Assembly (NCBI RefSeq): GCF_043641555.1
Contig: NZ_JBHZRJ010000002.1
Coordinates: 186,001-250,000, forward strand
From: Saccharospirillum alexandrii_A
Lineage (GTDB): Bacteria > Pseudomonadota > Gammaproteobacteria > Pseudomonadales > Natronospirillaceae
Direction: 5' to 3'
DNA: 64,000 nucleotides
Numbering within the stretch: the stretch's first letter is position 1; the number at the start of each line of letters is the position of its first letter. A program made the translations under genes and the position numbers. A model generated the notes under the pieces. The model was given only the letters and a program-made list of their open reading frames with translations. It searched no databases and was not told the DNA's origin. Below are positions 35,017 to 41,971 of this stretch, piece by piece.

Positions 35017-35349
35017 TTACAGGCAGTTTTTGGGCTTGGGCAGGCCGGCTAGCAGAGCCAGCATACGGGCCGGGCTTTCGCCAAAACGCTGCATCAGGAA
35101 AATGCTGTTGCCCACCTCGGCCCCGAACCGGGCTTTCAGATGCTTCACCAGAGGGCGCATGGCGGGCGACAAGTCGTATTCAAAGTAGAATTCACGCAGT
35201 GATTCAACAATGGCCATATCCTGGTCGGTCAGCGAGAGCCCTTGCTGACTGGCGATATCGAGGCACCAGTCTCGCGTCCAGTGCGTTGCATTGAGCAGAA
35301 AGCCAAGATGGTCGGTCTCTAAGCTGGCCGTCAGTGTTCGTTCATTCAT
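35017..35349 (-). CDS. tusE: Sulfur relay protein TusE (DsrC family)
   Basis: DsrC-like protein of 110 residues that accepts persulfide sulfur from TusBCD and passes it to MnmA for tRNA 2-thiolation. The conserved C-terminal cysteine is in KPKNCL, one residue from the end, on the swinging tail of this family. There is no second upstream cysteine in the tail as in sulfite-reductase DsrC, so TusE is the better name. Downstream of tusB by 50 bases. Confidence 0.92.
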   Translation of the reverse strand: MNERTLTASLETDHLGFLLNATHWTRDWCLDIASQQGLSLTDQDMAIVESLREFYFEYDLSPAMRPLVKHLKARFGAEVGNSIFLMQRFGESPARMLALLAGLPKPKNCL

Positions 35350-35399
35350 CTCGTTTACTCAGGTTTTCTGTGGTGTTGAGCGGGCTTCACGGGCTGGCT

Positions 35400-35663
35400 T
35401 TACCAGGTCAGTTGTGGCTGATGTTCAGCGATCAGATCGGCCCATTCCTGATCGCTTATGACCGCCCAGTCCGGGTGGCGCTGGCCGCCCAACGCATCGG
35501 CATCGGCCTGGCGGATACAGCCCCGGGCAGGCGTCGGGTTGGGCTGCCACATCAGCGGGCGGGCATCTTCGCGCACCACAATGACATCTCCGGCTTGCAG
35601 CCAGAGATCAAAGAGTTCCCGTTGTGCCTCGCCAGGCACGGCAGTGATTGTCAGCAGGGCCAT
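35400..35663 (-). CDS. tusB: Sulfur relay protein TusB (DsrH-like)
   Basis: Small subunit of the TusBCD hexamer, 87 residues. It begins MALLTITAVPGEAQ and ends in DLIAEHQPQLTW; a C-terminal aromatic near W is common in DsrH. The start at 35663 has GGAGG seven bases upstream and overlaps the tusC stop by one base (TGATG); the longer frame to 35723 lies in tusC. It is divergent from E. coli TusB, so the call rests on context and size. Confidence 0.85.
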   Translation of the reverse strand: MALLTITAVPGEAQRELFDLWLQAGDVIVVREDARPLMWQPNPTPARGCIRQADADALGGQRHPDWAVISDQEWADLIAEHQPQLTW

Positions 35664-36052
35664 CAGAACACCTCCACATAGCGCGCATGGCGGAGCCAGT
35701 AAGCCAGTTGATCCAGCGAGCAAGCCTGAATGTCATCCCGGTGAATTTCCTGACCCAGAACGCGGTGTTGATGAGCGGCGCAGTAAAACAGGGCTTCACT
35801 GCCGTATAGGGGCAGTGCACTCAGTTGTTTGTTGAGGTTCTTGCTGTCAACGGGTGCCTGGTTGTCGGCCAGCCAACCCAGGCCCTGATCAAAGAATACC
35901 ACCGCATGGTCGCGGTCGAAGAGCGCCAGGCTCATGACCGCTTCCAGTACTTCCTCACTCTGCCGGCCCTGGTACGGCGGACGGGTGATTAGCACCAGAG
36001 TGTCAAAATGATCTGAGCCTGGCTCAGTTGTTGAATTCGCGGTCATGTTCAT
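35663..36052 (-). CDS. tusC: Sulfur relay protein TusC (DsrF-like)
   Basis: Subunit of TusBCD, 129 residues. The stretch LVLITRPPYQGRQSEEVLEAVMSLALFD and AVVFFDQGLGWL match the DsrE/F fold with its first and second strands; the first stretch is quoted only in part here by LITRPPYQGRQSEE. It overlaps tusD by four bases and tusB by one, so the three are made together. Its role is structural in the sulfur-transfer hexamer. Confidence 0.9.
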   Translation of the reverse strand: MNMTANSTTEPGSDHFDTLVLITRPPYQGRQSEEVLEAVMSLALFDRDHAVVFFDQGLGWLADNQAPVDSKNLNKQLSALPLYGSEALFYCAAHQHRVLGQEIHRDDIQACSLDQLAYWLRHARYVEVF

Positions 36053-36438
36053 CGAAAACTCACTACCTTGTCGGCTTCACCATAGCCCAGTGCCCACTGG
36101 CCCAAACCGACCAACTGAAAGGGCTCTGTGACGGTCGAGACAGGGCTTTGATAGCGTTGTGCTTCAGTGTCATTCAGTAACCCCCGGTTGGCCGAGGCCG
36201 CAATACACAGCAATAACTCGCAACCGGATTCGGCGGCGAAGTCGAGCCAGGCTTGTCTCAGGTCGATTTCATCGGAGGCTGGAGACTGAGTAATCAGACC
36301 GACATAGACGGCATCCATAAAGAAGAACACACGCTCAATCCGGTCACCCCGGGCGAAGCTAGCCCGGGCGTAGGCGAGGGCGTCCCGGTGACTCACATGG
36401 TGCCAGGGTGCTTGGTAAAGGTTCAGTTGAATGTTCAT
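36049..36438 (-). CDS. tusD: Sulfur relay protein TusD (DsrE-like)
   Basis: Catalytic subunit of TusBCD, 129 residues, taking sulfur from TusA. The reactive cysteine is in ELLLCIAASANRGL. The segment RVFFFMDAVYVGL is typical of DsrE proteins. First gene of tusD-tusC-tusB-tusE-ybiB on the minus strand, separated from yccA by an intrinsic terminator. Confidence 0.91.
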   Translation of the reverse strand: MNIQLNLYQAPWHHVSHRDALAYARASFARGDRIERVFFFMDAVYVGLITQSPASDEIDLRQAWLDFAAESGCELLLCIAASANRGLLNDTEAQRYQSPVSTVTEPFQLVGLGQWALGYGEADKVVSFR

Positions 36439-36455
36439 GGGCGCATCATATCACA

Positions 36456-36483
36456 CACAAAAAAGGCCGCTTTAAGCGGCCTT
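36456..36483 (-). terminator. Intrinsic terminator of yccA
   Basis: On the minus strand AAAGGCCGC TTAAA GCGGCCTTTTTTT: a nine-base-pair stem with T run, 24 bases after the yccA stop and before tusD. Confidence 0.88.
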
Positions 36484-36506
36484 TGTCTCCAATCGGTTCA
36501 ACCCGG

Positions 36507-37175
36507 TCAGTCGTCGGACAGAGCACCGACCAGCACCAACAGGTGAACAAAGAGGTTGTAGATATCGAGATACAGCGACACCGTCGCGCGAACGTAGTTA
36601 GTTTCACCACCATTCACAATGCGGCTTGTGTCGAAAAGGATCAGCAGTGACATCAACAACACCACACCAGCGGAAATAGCCAGGCTTAAGACCGGGATCG
36701 ACAGAAACAGGTTGGCCAGAATCGCGACCAGCACGACAATCATGCCAACCATGACGAAACCGCCCAGGAAGCTGAAGTCTTTTTTCGTGGTTACGGCATA
36801 AGCCGACAAACCAAAAGTGACCAGTGCCGTACCACCCAGCGCTTGCGCGACGATGGAAGGGCCATTGGCCAACGCCAGGTAAGCGGTCAGCATGGGCCCC
36901 AGACTGGCACCCATCAGGCCTGCGAAGGCGAAGGTCCAGACAATGCCCATGCTTGAGTTGTACGCGCGTGGCAGTACAAACCAGACGATGCCGATAGCGG
37001 CAAGCATCATGATCAGTGCACCACCCTGAGGCATTCCGACAGCCATGGCGATCATTGCCGTAACGGCACTGAACACCAGTGTCATCGACAACAGCAGATA
37101 GGTATTTCGTAGTACTTTATTGGTCGCCAGCGCCGATTCCGAACGCGACGTGACGGTACCTTGATAGTCAGCCAT
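36507..37175 (-). CDS. yccA: Bax inhibitor-1 family membrane protein YccA
   Basis: Inner-membrane protein of 222 residues with seven hydrophobic segments, BI-1/YccA family. E. coli YccA is an FtsH substrate and modulates FtsH action on the Sec translocon. Conserved parts are NKVLRNTYLLLSMTLVFSA and the C-terminal LLILFDTSRIVNGGE...DIYNLF. GGAGG is seven bases before the ATG at 37175; the frame upstream to 37256 overlaps the promoter. It is monocistronic. Confidence 0.93.
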   Translation of the reverse strand: MADYQGTVTSRSESALATNKVLRNTYLLLSMTLVFSAVTAMIAMAVGMPQGGALIMMLAAIGIVWFVLPRAYNSSMGIVWTFAFAGLMGASLGPMLTAYLALANGPSIVAQALGGTALVTFGLSAYAVTTKKDFSFLGGFVMVGMIVVLVAILANLFLSIPVLSLAISAGVVLLMSLLILFDTSRIVNGGETNYVRATVSLYLDIYNLFVHLLVLVGALSDD

Positions 37176-37206
37176 GGGCAAACCTCCATAATGTGAACCC
37201 GAATCA

Positions 37207-37234
37207 ATAGTATAGGCCGGTTGCCGTTTTTCAA
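37207..37234 (-). promoter_or_regulatory. Sigma-70 promoter of yccA
   Basis: On the minus strand TTGAAA (37234-37229) and TACTAT (37212-37207) with a 16-base spacer, about 30 bases before the yccA start codon. Found by eye. Confidence 0.45.
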
Positions 37235-37415
37235 GCGATATCGCTCGCCAGCACACCAGCTATACCTGCCGTTGACAGTACAGGATAAGCCCCGGAGTGT
37301 CAGCTTCGATCGGTGTTTTTACACCCCGGTCGCTACGTTAACTGCAGGGTAGGATGCGTTCCTGTCCGACCGGGTGAAAAAGGCCTGCAAACTGGCCATA
37401 AGTCATGTATATTCT

Positions 37416-37438
37416 CGTTTTAAACGGTCGTTTTAAAC
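37416..37438. promoter_or_regulatory. PsrA-type operator upstream of psrA
   Basis: CGTTTTAAAC occurs twice in tandem (37416-37425 and 37429-37438) with GGT between. The centre reads AAAC-GGTC-GTTT, which fits the Pseudomonas PsrA consensus G/C-AAAC-N2-4-GTTT-G/C. It lies about 93 bases before the psrA start, so negative autoregulation relieved by long-chain fatty acyl signals is likely. Confidence 0.65.
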
Positions 37439-37530
37439 AATCGCACGAAACCATAGGCGTCGACCGTAAACGAGTAACCAGTGACTGGGGTTGTAGTCAG
37501 CCTCGCCTTTGCCATATCCGAGACCGAACC

Positions 37531-38160
37531 ATGAGCCAAGCCGATACCGTCACCCGCATTCTGGATTCAGCCGAAGAGCTTTTCGCTGAGAAAGGGTTTG
37601 CCGAAACCTCCTTAAGGATGATCACAACCCGGGCCAAGGTTAACCTGGCCGCGGTGAACTACCATTTCGGCTCGAAGAAAGACCTGATTCAGGCTGTTTT
37701 TGCGCGCTTTCTGAGCCCCTTTTGCAGCAAACTGGATAAAGAGCTGACCGTCATGGCGGCAGCGGTCCAGGAACCCAGTCTCCACGATGTTCTGGATGTG
37801 CTCGCCCGAACCATGCTGACCGGTGTTCACTCCACCGTTGGCACCCGTAAGCTGTCGGTCTTCATGCGCCTGCTCGGCTTGGCCTATACACAGGCCCAGG
37901 GACATCTGCGTCGTTTTCTGAAAGAGAATTACCATCAGACTTACAGCCGCTTCATTCTGTATCTGCGCGCGGCCCACCCGGAGCTCTCGCCCCGCGAAAT
38001 ATTCTGGAGAATTCATTTCGCCATCGGCGCCTGCGTGTTCACCATGTCGAGCATTGAGGTGTTACGAGACATGTCGATGGCCGACACCGGCGAAGACTCA
38101 GGCGTCGAGGATGTGATGAATCAGTTGATTCCGTTTTTGGCGGCTGCGTTAGAGCGCTAG
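37531..38160 (+). CDS. psrA: TetR-family regulator, PsrA-like
   Basis: Regulator of 209 residues. The TetR helix-turn-helix is at residues 24-47 (FAETSLRMITTRAKVNLAAV then NYHFGSKKDL). The first 60 residues closely resemble P. aeruginosa PsrA, which senses long-chain fatty acids and controls beta-oxidation and rpoS. A PsrA-like operator lies upstream. The ATG at 37531 is chosen because the frame upstream crosses the operator. It converges with a crotonase gene with a four-base overlap, consistent with a fatty-acid role. Confidence 0.84.
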   Translation: MSQADTVTRILDSAEELFAEKGFAETSLRMITTRAKVNLAAVNYHFGSKKDLIQAVFARFLSPFCSKLDKELTVMAAAVQEPSLHDVLDVLARTMLTGVHSTVGTRKLSVFMRLLGLAYTQAQGHLRRFLKENYHQTYSRFILYLRAAHPELSPREIFWRIHFAIGACVFTMSSIEVLRDMSMADTGEDSGVEDVMNQLIPFLAAALER

Positions 38161-38948
38161 TCTTTTTCTGGACTAATGGTAGTAGCGCGACCATTCGCTC
38201 GCCGCTTGCGAAGCGTTTCCGACTGGGTCAGTCGGACGTCCGTTGAGCATTCGATCATGGTTTCCAGCAGGGCTTCGTCGTAGGGCTCATTGGCCACCAG
38301 GTTGAAGGTTGCCTTGGTGACTTGAAGGGAGTTCTGGCTGCGAGACAGAATGCCACGCGCCAGCACGGTGGCGATCGCTTCCAGTTCATCGCCGGGTACC
38401 AGCCGATGCACCAGCCCCAGGCGGGTTGCGGTGTAAGCATCCATGATTTCCCCGGTCAGTGAGTAATATTTGGCGGCGCGCTCGCCCAGAGCCTTGGTCA
38501 GATAGGGGCTGCTGAGCGCAGGCACCTGGCCAAACAGCGACTCGGTAATACAGAACGAGGTTTTTTCACTGGCCAGCACCATATCGCAACAACTGGCAAT
38601 GCCGACCGCCACCGCATTCACATCGCCACGCACGGTCAACAGAACAGGCGCCGGGAACTGGTACAGGGTTTCCAGCAGACGCGACATCTGTTCGGCGTCC
38701 TGTTGGTGCTCGGCGCGGCCGACGCCTTCACGGCGTTTCAACCATTGCCTATCTGGCCCGCTGCAAAAATGCGCTCCCTTGCCACTGAGCCAAATCAGCT
38801 TCAGTGATGCATCGTCGGCCAGATCATCCAGCGCCGTGACCAGAGTGCAAATCATTTCATCGTCGTAGGCATTGCCCGTCTCGGGCTTGTTAAGAATCAC
38901 CCGGGCAAGCCCATCTTCCAGACGCTCGATCAGTACGGTTTCCTTCAT
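38157..38948 (-). CDS. Enoyl-CoA hydratase/isomerase family protein
   Basis: Crotonase-fold protein of 263 residues. The oxyanion-hole segments are GKGAHFCSGPD (residues 55-66) and VRGDVNAVAVGIASCCDMV. A glutamate in CITESLFGQVP aligns with the first catalytic Glu of hydratases. The second catalytic Glu is not obvious: the matching region reads GERAAKYYSLTGE. It may be a methylglutaconyl-CoA hydratase-like or degradative enzyme; the substrate is unknown. It converges with psrA, overlapping by four bases. Confidence 0.83.
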   Translation of the reverse strand: MKETVLIERLEDGLARVILNKPETGNAYDDEMICTLVTALDDLADDASLKLIWLSGKGAHFCSGPDRQWLKRREGVGRAEHQQDAEQMSRLLETLYQFPAPVLLTVRGDVNAVAVGIASCCDMVLASEKTSFCITESLFGQVPALSSPYLTKALGERAAKYYSLTGEIMDAYTATRLGLVHRLVPGDELEAIATVLARGILSRSQNSLQVTKATFNLVANEPYDEALLETMIECSTDVRLTQSETLRKRRANGRATTISPEKD

Positions 38949-39002
38949 GGCTTTTGTTGTTCTTTTTTAGCGAAGGGTCATTTCACACTAAACCAGAAAG
39001 CC

Positions 39003-39028
39003 AAAGGCCGCCACTCGTTGACGGCCTT
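39003..39028 (-). terminator. Hairpin terminator downstream of rapA
   Basis: AAAGGCCG and CGGCCTTT form an eight-base-pair stem with an 11-base loop, 40 bases after the rapA stop. T-rich sequence follows moderately on the minus side. Confidence 0.55.
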
Positions 39029-39067
39029 TGCTTCTGTATGTTTTGTGTATAGAGCGGGGGCGCCGGG

Positions 39068-41728
39068 TCAGACGGTACCCGGCGGGGCGCAAAGAATCAT
39101 CCGCACACCGACTGGCTGCAACTCGACATCATCCCAGGCCTGGCGCTGCATTTCGGCCTGCATTTCGGCTTTCACCACATCCTGTTCGTTCACCAGCGGG
39201 TTTACGCTGGCCAGGTAACGCGTGCGTTCGATCTTGGCGTCACTGGCAGCCTCGTGTTCGCGGCGGGCATCCGCTACCGCAACATCGAATTGTGCCTTGG
39301 CGTGGCCCAGACCAACGTCGTAAATGGGTGGAATACGCTCTTTGGCCGATTGAATCAGCTTGCGCACCATTTTTACCGGCAACGTCTTGATCTGAGGGGC
39401 GAGCGACGCTTCCGTCAGCGCTGAAGACAGATCGGCGGTACCGCCTTCCAGGGTGAGGGTGCGCAGCAGGTTGTGATTCAGGTACGGTTTGAGCGCATGG
39501 GCAAGCCGCGGCGGAATGGCAATTTGCCACTGAACTTCCAGCAACACCTGGCCGGCCGGTACCTGTTTGGTTTCAAGCAGGGCAACACTGGCCTGACCGA
39601 GCTGGGTGCCGGACAGAATATCCATAAACCCCACGATCAGCGGGTGTTCCCAGGAGACAAAGAGCACATCTTCACGCACCAGAGCCCGTTGCCGGTCAAA
39701 GGTAATGACAGCACCGCCTTCCGGAATGCCGGGAATAACCGGAATCATCATGTTGTCTGACGGTATCAGCTCGAAAATGCCGTCATCCAGCGTCTCAAAA
39801 TGCAGGTTGAGCAGGTTGGCAGCCATTTCCACGACGTTTTCCGCCGTGTTCTGTTCCAGTTCGGCGACCTGAATGGCGAGTTCGTCTGCTTCGGGTTGCC
39901 GGCAGGAATTCAGCTCCAGCATGACGTCGCGGCCGGATTCAAGCTCCCGGTTCAGTTCATCCAGCGATTGCCGGACTTCCGTCGTCAGGGCACTGTCATC
40001 CGGATTGGCGAACCAGGTGTCAGCAAAGCGCTCGTGGATGGCACCGGCGGCCGGCTGCAGCGTTTCGATACAGCCAAGCACGTCGTGATACCAGCGCAGG
40101 CGCACGGCATCGGGGCCGTCAGGCAAAAAGGGCAGGTGGATGTGAATCGTCTGGTCTTGCCCGATGCGGTCCAGCCGGCCGATGCGCTGTTCGAGTACGT
40201 CCGGGTGGTGAGGCAGGTCCCACAGCACCAGGTGATGACTGAACTGAAAATTACGGCCCTCACCGCCAATTTCTGAACACACCAGAACTTGGGCACCGTC
40301 TTCGTCTTTGGCGAAGTGGGCGGCGGCACGGTCACGTTCGATCAGGTTCAGCCCTTCATGAAAGGCGGTTGATTCCAGGCCGTGGTCATGCCAGAGATGG
40401 TGCGACAGTTCCTGGGCAACCTCTGCGGTCTGGGTTATCAGCAATACTTTCTCGGTCCGGTTGGCTTTCAGCCAGTCAACCAGCCACTGCTGACGCTGAG
40501 CTTCAGATTCTGCCGGATGGGTATGCACCTCACGCGGGAAAAAGCCTGAGACACCCCGCCGGGTGTTGCGGTAAACCACGCGGCCCGGTCCATGACGGTC
40601 CAGTACATCGGCTAGGGCGCGTCGGCTGTCGTTATGCCACTCAATACCCAGTGAAGCCAGTCGGTCGAGCAGGGCGTCGTCGATGTCGTCGTTGTACAGA
40701 GCAGTTGCAACCGAAGACAGTTCAATAAAGTGGGACTCATCGGCCTGGTAATCTTCAAAACGGGTAAAGCGGGAGGCATCAAGCAATTGCAGCCGCTGAA
40801 AATGCGCTTCCTGGCCCAATTGCTCTGGCGTGGCCGTCAATAACAGCAAATGGGGAGTTTTTCGGGCGAGCGCCACCCAGCTTTCGGTGTCATCCAGGAC
40901 TTCAGCGTCATCGAGCGACAGATGATGCGCCTCGTCAACCACCAAGACATCCCATTCCTGGGCAGTAATCCAGGGCATTTCTTCGATGTCGTTCAATAAC
41001 CGGTGCGGGATCAGGTGCACCTGACCCATGCCAAAATCGTGGTCTTCCGACTGATAGAACTCACAGTGCAGGGAGAAACGGCGAACCAGCTCAACCAGCC
41101 ACTGTGCCTGAAGAGCATCGGGCACGGCAATCAGTACCCGACTGGCCCGGCCTTGCTGCAACAGGCGGTTGATGATCAACCCGGCTTCTATGGTTTTTCC
41201 CAGCCCCACTTCATCGGACAACAGGGCACGAACCCGGGTGCGTTCAGTCGCCTGTTTTGCCACATACAGCTGATGCGGTAGTAAAGCAGAACGAGTCCCG
41301 AGCAGGCCATTCAAGTGGGCCGACCAGATGGCCTGATGCCCGGCATTCAGGGCTGCGCGAAAATTAAACCAGTTGGGGTGGTCAGTCTGGCCGGTCATCA
41401 GCCGGGTCAGCGGGCTGTTTCTATCCAGGGTATCGGCCAGTTCGGTTTCCGGTACCATCTCGCCATCGAGCGTTTCATACACATGGAGCCCGTTGAGATC
41501 GTGCACCGCCTTAACTTCCGCCTTGCGCTGATCGCGGCGCTGGAATTCCTCGCCGCGCTCGAAGCGGATGCGGGTCAGGGGAGGCTGGCGCAGCGCATAG
41601 CAGCGCTCATCGTCGACAGCAGGGAAATAGAGAGTGACAGTGCGCGCATCGGTACCTTGCACCATTCCGAGCCCAAGCTCGGGCTCACCATCAGCCAGCC
41701 AGCGCTGGCCCTGTATAAAGTCTGACAT
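39068..41728 (-). CDS. rapA: RNA polymerase-associated ATPase RapA
   Basis: SWI2/SNF2 ATPase of 886 residues that recycles RNA polymerase. The N-terminal tudor-like part starts MSDFIQGQRWLADGEPELGLG. Walker A DEVGLGKT is at residues 172-179, and the DEAH box at 265-268. Motif VI is in QRIGRLDRIGQ. E. coli RapA has 968 residues; this one is shorter mainly in the last third. Monocistronic, divergent from the M16C protease. Confidence 0.93.
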   Translation of the reverse strand: MSDFIQGQRWLADGEPELGLGMVQGTDARTVTLYFPAVDDERCYALRQPPLTRIRFERGEEFQRRDQRKAEVKAVHDLNGLHVYETLDGEMVPETELADTLDRNSPLTRLMTGQTDHPNWFNFRAALNAGHQAIWSAHLNGLLGTRSALLPHQLYVAKQATERTRVRALLSDEVGLGKTIEAGLIINRLLQQGRASRVLIAVPDALQAQWLVELVRRFSLHCEFYQSEDHDFGMGQVHLIPHRLLNDIEEMPWITAQEWDVLVVDEAHHLSLDDAEVLDDTESWVALARKTPHLLLLTATPEQLGQEAHFQRLQLLDASRFTRFEDYQADESHFIELSSVATALYNDDIDDALLDRLASLGIEWHNDSRRALADVLDRHGPGRVVYRNTRRGVSGFFPREVHTHPAESEAQRQQWLVDWLKANRTEKVLLITQTAEVAQELSHHLWHDHGLESTAFHEGLNLIERDRAAAHFAKDEDGAQVLVCSEIGGEGRNFQFSHHLVLWDLPHHPDVLEQRIGRLDRIGQDQTIHIHLPFLPDGPDAVRLRWYHDVLGCIETLQPAAGAIHERFADTWFANPDDSALTTEVRQSLDELNRELESGRDVMLELNSCRQPEADELAIQVAELEQNTAENVVEMAANLLNLHFETLDDGIFELIPSDNMMIPVIPGIPEGGAVITFDRQRALVREDVLFVSWEHPLIVGFMDILSGTQLGQASVALLETKQVPAGQVLLEVQWQIAIPPRLAHALKPYLNHNLLRTLTLEGGTADLSSALTEASLAPQIKTLPVKMVRKLIQSAKERIPPIYDVGLGHAKAQFDVAVADARREHEAASDAKIERTRYLASVNPLVNEQDVVKAEMQAEMQRQAWDDVELQPVGVRMILCAPPGTV

Positions 41729-41971
41729 GGCGTCCTCGTATCCCCAAAAGGGCCGCTATTCTACGGAATCTGTCGAGTCATGAAAGAGATAACCGCGAAT
41801 TGGCGTGATTCGATGACTTTCAGTCTAGTAAAACAACGTCTGTTTGTCGGATTCACCAGAGCGATAGCCTGGTTCGATGGTCATAAGAGTGCAAAATCAT
41901 GCATTTGGGGCTTGCCAGTTGGCCCCATTGCCCCATTATTAGGGGTACATTAATCAAGGTATTTTCGCTGT

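Larger units (their letters stand above)
37176..37530. other. Divergent promoter region between yccA and psrA
   Basis: 355 bases without a gene. It holds the predicted yccA promoter (37207-37234, minus) and a double GTTTTAAAC site (37416-37438) upstream of psrA, each listed separately. In the middle GGTGT TTTT ACACC (37312-37325) is a small hairpin. Confidence 0.6.
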
